Part shown: positions 10,763 to 22,200 of the stretch, one piece after another | Numbering within the stretch: the stretch's first letter is position 1 | Layout of the letters: every line of letters begins with the position of its first letter | From: Blumeriella jaapii | Taxonomy: Eukaryota; Ascomycota; Leotiomycetes; Helotiales; Drepanopezizaceae | NCBI GenBank assembly: GCA_009599575.1 | Contig: VWND01000035.1 | Span: 62,001 to 126,000, forward strand | Direction: 5' to 3' | Length of the DNA stretch: 64,000 nucleotides | Program-made: the position numbers and the translations under genes | The notes under the pieces: model-generated | Told to the model about the DNA's origin: nothing | Seen by the model: the letters and a program-made list of their open reading frames with translations, nothing else | Databases searched by the model: none

Positions 10763-10800
10763 CCATCATCATCAGTACCATCATCATCATCATCATCAAG
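10722..10800 (+). repeat. (ATC)n microsatellite in the 5' leader
   Basis: An interrupted (CAT/ATC)n tract between the TATA box and the start codon at 10817, so probably transcribed in the 5' UTR. Length changes would alter the leader but not the protein. Confidence 0.9.
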
Positions 10801-10816
10801 AGTTTCATCACTAATA

Positions 10817-11815
10817 ATGCAATTCTCCACGCTCGTTACCCCTTTCCTGCTTGCAGCAACAGCTGCGGTATCAGCCTCACAAGAGCCGGTGCACCAGGGC
10901 ACCACTACCGCAGTAAGAGTCGTATCATGGGACATCGGCTTCCCCACGGTCCACGAGCATATGGAAAGCGACGAGAAGCCCTGGTGGACTCTACTTTGTC
11001 TCTCAGGGTTTGAAGTTTTATCCAAAAGATGCCGAAGGCATTACCTGATACACCGATTCAGTGAGATTGCGTCAACTGCTCCCACCTCGCCTTTCACAGG
11101 ATCAGCTTCGATTTTCGGCTTGCAGGATGTCGAATACACACAGCTACACAATATTTTGGATGGGCTCGACAAAGGATGGACGTATGTAGGAGTCACTGAC
11201 GACGATGAGAAAGACGGCACCTCCGAAATCGAAGCGAAACCTTTTAACCCGATTATATACCGACGCGATGAGTTCGATGTGCAGCATGACCGGGTGACAG
11301 AACTCGGCGCTGGCCAGAACCTTCTTATCGGCTACTTTAAGCACCGCCGGTCCGGGCAGAGCATGCTCGTTGCAAATACGCATCTCAGCGAGTTGTCACC
11401 CGTTGCCCGTCGTAATGCCATTGACATCGTACTTGACCGAGTCCAATCCTTGCGAAAAATAACAGGCCCTCACGCCACCGTCCTGATGGGAAATTTCTAC
11501 GAATCCCCCGACCAATATGTATACAGGGAGGTGGCAGCAGAGAGTGGCCTCACGGATGTCGGAAAGCTGGCCAACATCACCGCACCCGGTTCGCACGAGA
11601 TGACCTACACCGGCTGGGCGCCGCAGACGGCGCAGGATGCGCGCCAAGCCGGGATCGACCGGTCTGACTGGGTCTGGTTCGGGGCTCCAGGGAGGACTTC
11701 GTCGATCAGCCGGTCGTCCGTCAACCAGTATCGCGTCTGGGACAACTTTGTCAAAGGTTTGGTTGTGAGCGACCATCGGCCGGTGGTGGTCGACGTGACT
11801 CTGCGTGGAGACTAG
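10817..11815 (+). CDS. Secreted endonuclease/exonuclease/phosphatase-fold protein, active site altered
   Basis: A 332-aa intronless protein with a signal peptide (about residues 1-20, MQFSTLVTPFLLAATAAVSA). The domain follows the EEP fold in order: VRVVSWDIG (34-41), FGLQDVE (100-106), NPIIYRRDEFDV (144-155), VANTHLSELSPVARRNA (185-201), VLMGNFYESP (222-231) and VSDHRPVVVDV (317-327). The fold is recognisable, but several catalytic positions differ from the family norm: WNI is WDI (D39), QEV is QDV (D104), and GDFN is GNFY (N226, Y228). H189 and S318-D319-H320 are kept. Active relatives hydrolyse phosphodiesters or phosphomonoesters; whether this one does is doubtful. A TATA box and (ATC)n leader precede it. 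Confidence 0.75.
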   Translation: MQFSTLVTPFLLAATAAVSASQEPVHQGTTTAVRVVSWDIGFPTVHEHMESDEKPWWTLLCLSGFEVLSKRCRRHYLIHRFSEIASTAPTSPFTGSASIFGLQDVEYTQLHNILDGLDKGWTYVGVTDDDEKDGTSEIEAKPFNPIIYRRDEFDVQHDRVTELGAGQNLLIGYFKHRRSGQSMLVANTHLSELSPVARRNAIDIVLDRVQSLRKITGPHATVLMGNFYESPDQYVYREVAAESGLTDVGKLANITAPGSHEMTYTGWAPQTAQDARQAGIDRSDWVWFGAPGRTSSISRSSVNQYRVWDNFVKGLVVSDHRPVVVDVTLRGD

Positions 11816-12777
11816 GATTCCTGCTTGTGCTTTTGCTTGTACTTTTGCTTGTACTTTTGCTTGTGCTTTGCTTGGGCTTTTGCTTGTGCTAGTTACTGTA
11901 CTGTACTGTACCTATACTTGTTCGGATCAGCGTGTGTTGGGTCGGGCGAGGACAGCTGTGCGCGCGCACCATGTATTGATTGACAGATAGAAATACACTT
12001 ACTTATATATCTATACGTACAGTACGGTGCCTTGTGTATGCATTTCCGAAACGCTCTCGAGCTTACCTGGCTCGTACAGCAACGTGTGATCGACCTCCTG
12101 GGTGAGATACTGTAGATGGAGAAGCGAGTGGCCGCAAAAAGAAACGGCCGCACTGTGAGTCTCGGATAAACATGGAAGCGCGCCAAGACCATGCATGCCC
12201 AGCCCGGCCAGATCTCCAGCACTGTAAATAGACGTAAGGTGTAAATAAGGTAATCTGCTGCACACCAAGGGGCCCCAAGTCACGCTTAAACTGCTTTACC
12301 CCTGGATCCCCTCCCTATTCCCCGGCCCGACCTTCTCCGTCTCCTGAAACCAGACCAAATGTGGTAAGCGTGCCCCCATTTAGCCGCACGGCACTGTTTT
12401 AGCGTCGCTAAGTCGTATTACTGTAAATGATCTCTAGCGCACAGACTAGCTTAGCCTGGCCCCTGACGCTCCACTTCACCTCCAACCGTCCGCATCTTCT
12501 TCTCGTCAACCACGGCCACTTCTCTTCATTTTCCTTCAAACCTCGAACCCAACCTCGTCGTCGTCGTCGTCGTCGTCGACAATCCCCAGCATCATCTAGA
12601 ACAACCGTCGGCCGGTTTTCTATTCCAGACCAACAGCTGATGTCGTCGTCGCCGTCGTCGTGATCGTTACCGACCCTCGTTTTGTTCCCTTCCGTTCTCC
12701 TCTTCCCCCTCCCCACACTCATTTGTCAGGCCGCCATCGCGTTTGCGTTGCTTTCTTCTTCTCTGACTGTCGCCGCT
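11816..12777. other. Intergenic and 5' leader region of the aspartic protease
   Basis: It starts with degenerate 12-bp TTGCTTGTACTT-like direct repeats (about 11820-11890), then GTAC-type motifs (11895-11911 and 12016-12027), and a CGT-triplet run (12554-12578) in the likely leader of the protease gene. No gene is supported. Confidence 0.5.
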
Positions 12778-15085
12778 ATGATTTCGTCGCTCCTTATCGT
12801 CGCCTTCTCCCTTTCCACGCTTGTTCACGGATCTGAGATCCTCGTTTCGCGCCGCAGCGATGGCATCCTGCGCCTGCCCGTCTCCCTCGAGAACCGCCAA
12901 CCGACACGGAAGAGGCAGACGACGGGCCTCATCGAGAACGTCATGACGGGCACGCGGTACATGGTGGAGTGTACGTGATGGCCCAACCCAACCCGCCCAG
13001 GCGAGAGACGAGCAAGACAAGACAAGAGCAGAGGAAGCTGACAGACGCCCCAGTCACCATCGGAACGCCGCCGCAAACGGTGGATATCCAGCTCGACACA
13101 GGATCCTCAGAGACCTGGGTCAACCCGACCTGCTCGCAAGCCAGCGGCCAAGCTTCCGTCGAGCTCTGCAACACCTTCCCCTACTTCAAAGTCAACGCAT
13201 CGACGACAGCTACCAACCTCAAGCTAAGCAAAGAATTTGTGTACGGAAAGGGGTCCGCCTCGATCCAGTACTATGCCGACGACTTCATTTTCGGATGTAA
13301 AGCCCTCCCCGTTCCCTGTGGCGTCGCGGCCTGGCTAACCCTCTCGCAGCCACCATCGTCAAGGCCCAGCAGTTCGGGATTGCAACCTCAAGCCATGAAC
13401 TTCCCGTGGGATTGATGGGCGTGGGCCCTGGCATCGAGTCGACCGGCTACCCGACCATCATCGACACGATGGCCAAGCAAGGCCTGACCAAGTCCCGTGC
13501 GTTCAGTCTCGACTTGCGGAGCTTTGATTCCGCAGACGGTGCCATCATCTTCGGTGGCATCGACACGGCCAAGTATTCAGGATCCCTGGAGAAACTGCCC
13601 ATCATCCCACCTGCAGAGGCTCCAGACAAATTCGCTCGTTACTGGGTCTACCTGAGCTCGGTTGGTATCACCAAGCCGGGAGAGGCCCAGAAGCTCTACG
13701 CCCCGTCGTCCGACAACCCCAAGGGTCAGGCCGTGTTCCTTGATAGCGGCGGAACTCTCACCCGTCTCCCCACCGTTCTCTTCGACTCCATTGTTGCCGA
13801 CTTCCCAAGCGCCACTCCGGACGGAAACACGGGGCTGTACACCGTCGACTGCGCTGTTTCCAGTGAGAATGGAACGGTCGATTTTGGTTTTGGCAACACC
13901 GTGATCAAGGTCCCGTTCGGCGAATTTATCTGGCACATCTCGGGGTATTGCTACCTCGGAATTGCCGCCGATGACCGGAGCCCGCTCCTTGGAGCCTCCT
14001 TTTTGAGAGCTGCATATGTCGTTTTCGATCAAGACAACCAGAATATCCACGTCGCCCAATCCATGATCTGCGGAACGAACTTGGTTGCCATTGGCACGGG
14101 TCCTGATGCGGTTCCTTCTATCGTAGGTGGCTGTGAAGGTTCCACGCCGTCTTCGACTAATTCATCGCATTCGGCCTCGCCCACTGCTTTGTACTCCAAT
14201 TCATCCTCTCACGCAGCAGCTAGTTCTCCACCCGATGGTGATTCCCCGCCTAACCCAGATTCCGGAGCCGTCAAGGGTCTAGCGGTCCCCGAATCTCCCG
14301 GAGGCGTGAAGGCCCTAGCGGTTCCCGAATCTTATCCGACGTCTCACAACACCATCTCATCGACTATCCGTGTTACTCGCACAGTCCCTTTTGCAGGTGC
14401 GTATCCTACGGCACCAGGCTACCCTGCGGCACCAGGCTACCCTGCGGATCCGAAATACCCCATCGCCTCTGAACCACCTACTGTGCCGTTCAAGCCAACA
14501 GGAGGTAACTTTTGGTCGAATTGTACGTCCAAAACAGAGCCACCGCAGTACAGCACGAGTACGGCATACTCGACTTCCAAATACATGCATAGCGGTGTTA
14601 TCTATAGCACCGTCTTCGCATACACCACGGTTTGCCCTGTGGCTGCAAGCGAACCGCCCAAGCCAACAGGTTATACTACCATTACTGTTGGTGGCCGCCC
14701 TGTTGTTCCCTATGAGTTGATTGCCAACCCGGTACCTCCTGCGCCGGCTACCCCAATCGTGTACCCTGTTCCTCTTCAGGTCTTGACAGGCATACCATAC
14801 CCCGTCAACCCTCCGCCCAGCTTTCCAGACCAGCCTGCCCCCCACCCGCCAGTGCCAAACAAAACCCCGGCCGCCGAACTCCCGAAAGTCATCTACAGCA
14901 CACTGGCTACCTTCACGCCGTCACCATTGCCCCCTGACATGCCAACTTATACCACCCGGAAGGCATATCCAACTGGGGGTATGCCAAACACCACCCACCC
15001 AGCCTTCGTTGCCGGCGCAGCATCGACCAGAGGAAATCTCTGGTCGGTTGCGGTTGCTGCGTTGGGATTTCTTTTTCTGGTCTAA
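12778..15085 (+). CDS. Pepsin-family aspartic protease, secreted, probably GPI-anchored
   Basis: Three exons: 12778-12970, 13054-13296 and 13350-15085, joined in phase 1 at both introns (GTACGT...CAG and GTAAAG...CTAAC...CAG), giving 723 aa. Residues 1-19 are a signal peptide; KR at 45-46 is a Kex2-type site ending a propeptide. The two catalytic motifs are DTGSS (D79) and LDSGG (D277), and IIFGGID and the MGVGPG stretch are also kept. After about residue 400 a long Ser/Thr/Pro/Tyr-rich tail with short repeats (APGYPA units; VKGLAVPES and VKALAVPES) leads to a C-terminal hydrophobic segment (NLWSVAVAALGFLFLV), a likely GPI signal. This is the yapsin/OpsB-like plan of a cell-surface protease. 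Spliced frame and both motifs make the call secure; anchoring is inferred. Confidence 0.9.
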
Positions 15086-16994
15086 CTAACCATTTTGATA
15101 TACCCGAGCGTTCCTGCTGCTATTTCTGGAATGGACGTCAATGATAGGCGAAACCCAATCTGTTGTGGTGGTGGAAACTTCTTTTTTTGAGTCCCTTTGT
15201 TTCTCGATTTCTCGCCCTATTCGTCTTGGCTGTACTGGGGCGCCTCTGAACCATGTAATATAAGTGACACTGAGCTAAATAGGTTCTGCACTTGTAACTA
15301 TGAACGGGGAGCCGGGGAATGAAGCAGACGCAATAGAATACATAATTTCGCAGCCCTTGCAAGTGCCGTTTTTCTCGATTGTGACTTGCTTGCGATGTTG
15401 CATCTATCATGCAAAGTGGTTTGTTTGGGTCTGTGGGAGTTCCCGCACACGTGCAAATAAATGAATGCAGTAGTACACTTGAAGCGTGTGCTATCGTAGG
15501 AAAGCTTCCATCGGATGAAGGCTGGACGTTCTGTGAGACAGGGTGTAAGTCTGGGTAACGCATAACATGATCAGATCAGCACGGGGATATAGTACAGAAG
15601 GAATCGCCTTCAAGCCGTAGACGGCGGCCCATCCTTTCTTGACAAGACAACTGTGTGCTTGATAGGTAGGTGTGTTGAAGCGCTGGTTTCTATACAGCTG
15701 CATCACAAGATTAAGCGAGTAAACAAATGCAGAAGAGAAAGAGAAAGAGAAAAACCCAAGAAACTAATGTGGCTTGGAGGTCTGGAAAGAATGAAATAAG
15801 GGAAGCCGCTTGATTTGGCCGAGTCTACATACAAGGGACTTGAAGGGCAAGCCTTGGGCCGGAATGAGATACATAGGCAAGAGTCGTCTGACATGGCTGC
15901 CATGGTAAGCCCGAGACGTAGAAAGTTCCAACTCCGCGGAATCCTCGGACGGAGGCGTGACAGCTAACCTAGGTATGACGAAGCTTCTTCGACTTGCGTG
16001 CTGCCACTCACTGGCTTGGGGGTCCACGGGGATGCTTTGGAACGGTTCCGGGCTTGAGACGGTACTGCAAGGGGAGAATCGGTTCACGACATTCCACTTG
16101 GACTGTCGCGAGAGCTGGCATCTTGAAGAGAGATGGCGGTCTCTTCAAAGCACCGAGGATACAAGATACAACATCACTCACAGCGCCCTTGATCCTGAGA
16201 GCAAACTTTTTCTCTACTCGAAATCTCTCCGTGTCGTTGCCACCCCCGGAGCTGATGCAAGTGAGCTCCGTCCAGCGACGACAGACATGGTTCAGCTCAA
16301 ATCAACAACTCCCTCCTCAGCGCGTCTAGCGAGACGGTTGCTGTCACACCAAGTCGAAAAAAGACGTGACGGGGTGTGATAGTTGCATCTCTTTCCCGCA
16401 TGCCAGCTGGTTCGGGGTAGCAGCGTTTTCGTCAGCCCCGAAAAGGAGACCGCCAAGTATCCCAGACATGCTGAGGAGTTATCCTCTGCTTCCATGCCGG
16501 TTCTCGCCGGACGGGAAGACCAAGCGCAGTGAGCAGTTCTTCGTGCGCGAGCGCGAGGCTGTGTAGAGCCCATATGGCAGCGATCGACAAACATCAATTC
16601 CCCAGAAGTGGAGTGTAATGAAGCGGAGCTCTCGAGCTCGAGCCTGCCTATTCGTAGCTGGGTTGGCAACGTCAGGTACAGCGTTGGACGTGGGCGTTCT
16701 TTTCCCCGTGGAGGATACCACGAGAATCATCGAGCTCTTCTAGTCCATAGCATTCACTGTTGTTGTTGTTGTTCCGGGCTAGGCTGGCACACAGGCCTCG
16801 AGACATGAGGAAGGTAGACGTCGTGGTGGTGAGTGTTATGTGTACGAGCTGCCGCGATCCCAGATCGAGGCAAACGGCCATAGGAGGCGCGCGGGATGTC
16901 GCAATCAGGTATATTACCGGCTACTCATAGGCCAGCAGGGTTGGAGGTGAAGGGAACGCGCGCGAGGCGAGGAGGGAGGGATGACATAGATGTA

Positions 16995-17010
16995 TGTACA
17001 GTACTGTACA
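16995..17010. repeat. 16-bp perfect palindrome TGTACAGTACTGTACA (copy 1)
   Basis: The 16-mer equals its own reverse complement. The same 16-mer recurs at 18836-18851. Confidence 0.95.
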
Positions 17011-17771
17011 GCACCTGTGACTCTGACGACGAGGAATGACGAGTCGTGCCGACCGGAAAGTGGTTTGTGCCACCGAATCGCGTTAAAGGATCATCACAAA
17101 AACTGCCGGGTCCGCGAGAAGGACGCGACTCGCGAGAAGGTGCCTGTCCTCCAGCTTGGGGCAGCTCGCTCGGATTGGACCAGCATGGCTCCAAGCAGTA
17201 GACGCAAGAGAGAAGTGCGAGGTATTGTCTGCTGCTGTCCGAGAAGCAAGATTACCCGAGAAAGCAGTGCCGAAGGTCCCGGACACGACACCCGTCGTCG
17301 TGTGGCTGGCGGTTCTAGCCATGGAGATTGTGATTAGCCGTGATTGTTACTCCGCCCCCAACGTTCGAGGGGGAAAGAAGGTATCGACGTGGGTACGGTG
17401 CAGTACAGTACTGTACACTACACTCCCGTACAGTACAGATGAAGTGTGTCGACTTGGCGAGTTCTCCCCTCGGTCCAGTGCGCTGGAATGGTTGGGACTC
17501 GGTCTCGCGCACCACCGCCACTGAGCGAGCGCAACATCAACTGCGGATGCGTCCTTGTCGACCGGAACGACGACCATCAACGAGCCATTTTGTGTGATCG
17601 GCGAATCTTCTGCACGTCAGTCAGCCGCCGTCGTCGTTCGACCAAGTGAATTTTGACAGCGACAAGTCCTGCCTGACACCGCTTGGACTTGCTTTGCTGT
17701 GGAGGGCGGGATTGGCGAGCGTGGGGGTGGCGGCGAGACGAGATGAAGAACGGATGGGGCTCTGATGGCGG

Positions 17772-17830
17772 TCAGTACTGTACAATACAGTACAGTACAG
17801 TATTGTACTGTGCTGTTCTGTACTGTAGGT
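17772..17830. repeat. Cluster of overlapping TACAGTAC/GTACTGTA motifs
   Basis: At least six overlapping copies of the GTACTGTAC/GTACAGTAC motif in both orientations form an imperfect long hairpin. Confidence 0.85.
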
Positions 17831-18025
17831 CCGTCGCAGAAGGGGAGGAAGTGCAAAGAGGATTGCCCAGCGCCTGGCGCGAAGGGTGTCCCGTGTCGTG
17901 TGTAGAGCGCGGAGGGGAAGAGGACGAAGGAGAAGAGGACGAAGGAGAAGGGAGGGAGAGGGCGCCGATTGACAGACGGACAGCAGGATGGACTTCACCC
18001 ATATCCATCCCGTACTGTGTAATGC

Positions 18026-18041
18026 GGTACTGTACAGTACC
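18026..18041. repeat. 16-bp perfect palindrome GGTACTGTACAGTACC
   Basis: A perfect palindrome with the same CTGTACAG core as, but inverted context to, the copies at 16995 and 18836. Confidence 0.95.
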
Positions 18042-18788
18042 ATCACGGCCTCTGCCGGACAGCTCGTCTGCCGTCGGTCGCCCTTCTGCCGTCGCCCTTC
18101 TCACGTCGACCCCGAGCTCTCTCACGTCCCCGAGACTCGAAAGCTTATGCAGCGGTCTGACTCTGCGGCGGTGGCTGGACGGCCAGCAGAGTTTTGCGAT
18201 GCTGCAGGTCGCAGGTCGCAGATCAAGTGCAAGTGCCAGTTGCTGCTGCTGCTGCGTCTCGTTCTTGTTCTGGTTCTTGTTCTTGTTCTTGTCCTGCGTT
18301 TCTTCATCGCACGCGCACACACCACAGATGTAGACTTTGGCGTGCGATCTTGTGTGTTGGGACGGGGTCGGGCGCCCACCAGCCGTTTCCGCGCCAGCCG
18401 CGGCGTCTCGCCCGCTCGCCCCCTTTAAACATCGGAGGGGACCGGACCGGCCGGTTGGTTGCTGGTCGCTGGTTGCTGGTAGCTGGGTGCGTCGAAGCTG
18501 TTGGTCGACGTTGTTGCGCGACGTTGTTGTTGTTGTTGTTGCTGTTGTTGCGAGGTTGTTGCTCGCGGCGTGCGGGTCGCGGGGTCGGCGGTCGCTTGCT
18601 GCGGCTGTTGGCTGTTGGCGTCGGCCGAGGCTCACGTGAGCAGAACCTGTCGAACGCGCTTGCCGTCGGCACCCATCTTACATTGCCAACCGAAACGGAC
18701 AGGGCTTGCTTACATGGGACCTCCAGTTACGTGGTTACGTGACAGTACACACACAGGACAGTATCTGTGTACAGTACAACATCATATC

Positions 18789-18826
18789 AGCACAGCACAA
18801 CACAGCACAGCACAGCACAGCACAGT
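18789..18826. repeat. (GCACA)n pentanucleotide repeat
   Basis: About seven imperfect copies of GCACA/ACACA lie just before the 18836 palindrome, in the probable 5' region of the Zn2Cys6 gene. Confidence 0.85.
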
Positions 18827-18835
18827 GCACATCTA

Positions 18836-18851
18836 TGTACAGTACTGTACA
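18836..18851. repeat. 16-bp perfect palindrome TGTACAGTACTGTACA (copy 2)
   Basis: Identical to the copy at 16995-17010; this one lies 90 bp before the presumed start codon at 18941. Confidence 0.95.
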
Positions 18852-18940
18852 CAGAAATACATCCATCCAGACGCCACTTCCACTCATCTCCCTGCCGTGC
18901 CGTACCTCCCTTCGCCCCTTCCGCGCGCCCGGCCTCCCGA

Positions 18941-19207
18941 ATGAAAGCCGCCGACGACCACACCACGATTCAGCCGACGACTCGCCGGCCCATCCAATCA
19001 ACCGCGATCGCGACCGCGACCGCGACCGCAACGGCAACAGGAACTGCAACCGCAACTGCAACTGCAACTGCTGCCGCACGGCACGTCACGGCGACATCCT
19101 CAACATGTCGAACTACGCCGGCAGCCCCTATTCACCCGCACCATCCGCACCCGCACCCGCAACTCCACGCCCACGCCGCCGCCGCCGCCGTCGCCGCCGC
19201 CGCTCAC

Positions 19208-19242
<35 letters not shown>

Positions 19243-22200
19243 GCAGCAGCAGCAACAACAACAACAACAACATCAGCATCATATCCCGTCGCCGGGCAGT
19301 CTGGTCAGCAATCACACCCACCACAATGGCCCCGATGGCATGTCGTCCCACGCCCACGCGCACGCGCACCAGCACGCGCACGCGCACCACCACCACCAGC
19401 CGCCGCCGCCGCCGCCGCCCCAGGCCTACACGCAGTACGACCCGTCCGCCGTCCCGATGAACGGCGCCTACAACGGCAACGGAGCGCATGGAGGACACAC
19501 CGGCCACGGCGGGGACCTGCACCCGTCGCCGGCCCAGATGCCGGGCATGAACGCGCCCGCCTCGTCCAATGGCGCGGGTGGCGGCGATGGGGTGAAGGGC
19601 AACCGCTTGCGCAAGGCCTGCGACTCCTGCAGCATCCGCAAGGTCAAGGTAAGCCACGAGCCCGATGAAGCCCCCCCCCGAGACCGCCGAAGATGTGAGG
19701 AAGACGATCGCAAAGAAGTGGCGGAGAAGAAAAGAAAGAGAAGAGAAAGAGAGAAAAGAGAGAAAAGAGAAAAGAGAAGAAAAGAAGAGAAAAAAAGAAG
19801 AAAAAGGAAAAGAAAAAAAAAAAGAGAAAAGAAGAAAAAAAAGAGAAGAGAGAAAGAAAAAAAAGAGACAAAAAGAGAGAAAAAGAAAATAAAAAGAGGG
19901 AATACAAGAAGAAAAAAGAGAAGAAACAAAAGAAGGGAGAAGAAGAAGAAGAAAAAGAGCAAGACGAAAACCAAAAAAAAAAAAAAAAAAAAAAAATTAT
20001 ATATATATTTTTCCCTCAACCACCATCTCCCCTCCCCTCCCCTCCCCCACCCAGCATCCTGACTGACCATGGCCACCACAGTGCGACGAGTCCGGTCCCC
20101 CGTGTCGAGCCTGCGCGGCGCTCGAGATCCCGTGCACCTTCGACCGGCCGAGCCGGCGACGAGGCCCGCCCAACCGCCATGCGGAGGCCATCAAGAAGAA
20201 GGCCCGGCTCGACTCGCCCTCGGCCAGCTTCTCGTCGCCGGCCTCGCCCAGCCATGTGGCGGCCACGCTCGCCCATTTCGCGTCGAGCGCGACGCTCAAC
20301 GCCGAAGCCATCTGCCCCATCCAGACGCTGGAGCTGCTGGTCGACGACTTCTTCACCTACATCCACCCCGTCTGCCCCTTTCCCCACGAGCCGTCGTTCC
20401 GCGCCGCCTTCAAGGACCGCGAGGATGCCCGCAACCCCAACTTCCTGGCCCTGCTGGCCGCCATGGTCGGCGTGCTGGTCGCCTCCTTTCCGCGCAAGCC
20501 CCGGCTGCATCTCAAGGCCCAGGGCCTGCAGCACCTCTTCCCCAGCTCGCTCAGCCTGGTCGAGCGCTGCCACAAGGTCGCCACGGCCGCCCGCGGCCCC
20601 GGCTATCTCGACAACGAGCTGTCCGTCTACGACGCGGCCACCAGCTACTTCCTCGGCCTGGCCGCGGCCTACACCTTCCAGTGGAAGTCGACCCGTCTGT
20701 ATTTCGGCGAGACCTTGACCATCATCCGCGTCCTGGGCGCCCACAAGCTCGACGCCCCGCCGCGCGGCGCCGGCGCCGACATGGCGGGGGCCTATGGGCC
20801 GAATGGGCAAGCCTTCGAGGCCTCCGCGCCCGTCGATTACATCCGGCAGGAGATTGGTCGCCGAGTCTTCTGGGTCATGTTTGTGGGCATCATGTAAGCA
20901 CGCCCGCCCCGCCGACTTCTTCTTTTTCTTCTTTTTCTTCTTTTTCTTCTTTTTCTTCTTTTTCTTCTTTTTCTTCTTTTTCTTCTTTTTCTTCTTTTTC
21001 TTCTTTTTCTTCTTTTTCTTCTTTTTCTTCTTTTTCTTCTTCTTTTTCTTCTTCTTCTTCTTCTTCTTCTTCTCCTTCTTCTCCTTACCTTCTGGGGGCC
21101 GCCTCGCTGAGTCTCCACCAGGTCGATCAAGCAGCTGGGTGCTCAATTCGCCGAGCTCCTCATCCCCCCACCGACCTCCAATAACCCCCACCCGCCGCTT
21201 CCGATCGAGGTCGACGACGAGTACATCCACGCGGGTTCCATCGACCCGCAGCCTGCCGGCACGCTGTCCAAGATGGTCGGCTTCAATCTGAATGTCAAGA
21301 TCTACCAAACCGTCACCCCTATCTCGACCATGGAGCTCGCCTACGGCATCGATGCCGTCTTTGACTGGACTCGCCAAAAGAGCCTGGTCGAGAACTGTCT
21401 CCGCAATGTCAAGCAGGTCCTCAAGGAGATCCCTCCCGAGCTTCAGCTCGTCTCCGGCTCCCAGCCAGGCGAGTTTGGTCAATCGACCCTTTTCGCCCAC
21501 CCAACTTCGACGTCTCCAGTATTCGCTCCAACGGCGCCGATCCTGCGCCGTACCCCGAAGCCGACGAGGGCCGCCGCCGTATACAATACGAGATCCAAAA
21601 GGCCAATATCTATGCGAGTCAACTGGGCACGCGCTCCTCGTTTGTGGACAAGTACTGGAACCTCCAAGAGGCGTACAACATGAAGATCAAGTCTGACTTG
21701 AATTCTCCGGCCCTAGGTTCCGCTGGTCTGGATAGCCTCGTTATGAAGGCTGCTGTCAGCAACCCGGACATCGACATGAATGTGACGGCAGAGAGAGAGA
21801 GCATTGTGGAGGATCTGTTTAATGTGTTGAAATGCATCAGCCAAGAGAACATGGAACCCAACGGTGGCAGCTTTGTAAGTGTTGACTCTGTGTTACGTGG
21901 TCGACTATCACGTCTGCTCCTGCCAACTATCGACCCATTTGGGGGAGTTCTACGCCGCTCGACCTTTTGACCGCCAGAGTTTCACATGTTAACCATTCCC
22001 AGATCAACAAGATCCGTCAAATTGCCTCGACCCTGATCGACACACAGAGCAAACACAAAGGTCCCCTCGCCCTCAAAACCGAAGATTACCTCTCCCGCTT
22101 CCTCGACATCCTGATGAAACTGGAGCGTATCAGCCCCGGAGTCCCGGACGAGAACGAGGAGGACGAGGAGCTCCGACACTGGGCCGATCTTCGCGAGGCG

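Larger units (their letters stand above)
15086..18940. other. Gene-poor region rich in GTAC palindromes
   Basis: About 3.9 kb between the protease stop and the Zn2Cys6 gene start. Open frames here are short or low-complexity and match no family. The second half carries several GTAC palindromes (16995-17010, 17403-17416, 17772-17830, 18026-18041, 18836-18851), a GTT/GTC-type repeat (about 18520-18555) and a GCACA repeat (18789-18826). It probably contains the promoter and a long leader of the Zn2Cys6 gene. Confidence 0.5.

Noticed and set aside
15957..16379. 140-codon plus-strand frame
   Set aside because: No family, no splice partner, and overlapped by equally long antisense frames; could be chance in GC-balanced DNA.
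17683..18635. Long open frames on both strands (216 codons + and 287 codons -)
   Set aside because: Low-complexity, GC-rich sequence opens several frames at once; neither translation has a domain and both run through the GTAC and GTT repeats.
19468..20079. 203-codon minus-strand frame rich in F/L/S
   Set aside because: It is the antisense of the purine tract in intron 1 of the Zn2Cys6 gene; pure repeat translation.
20016..21500. 494-codon minus-strand frame with a long poly-K segment
   Set aside because: Antisense of exon 2 and the TTC repeat of intron 2; the sense strand has the recognised regulatory domain.
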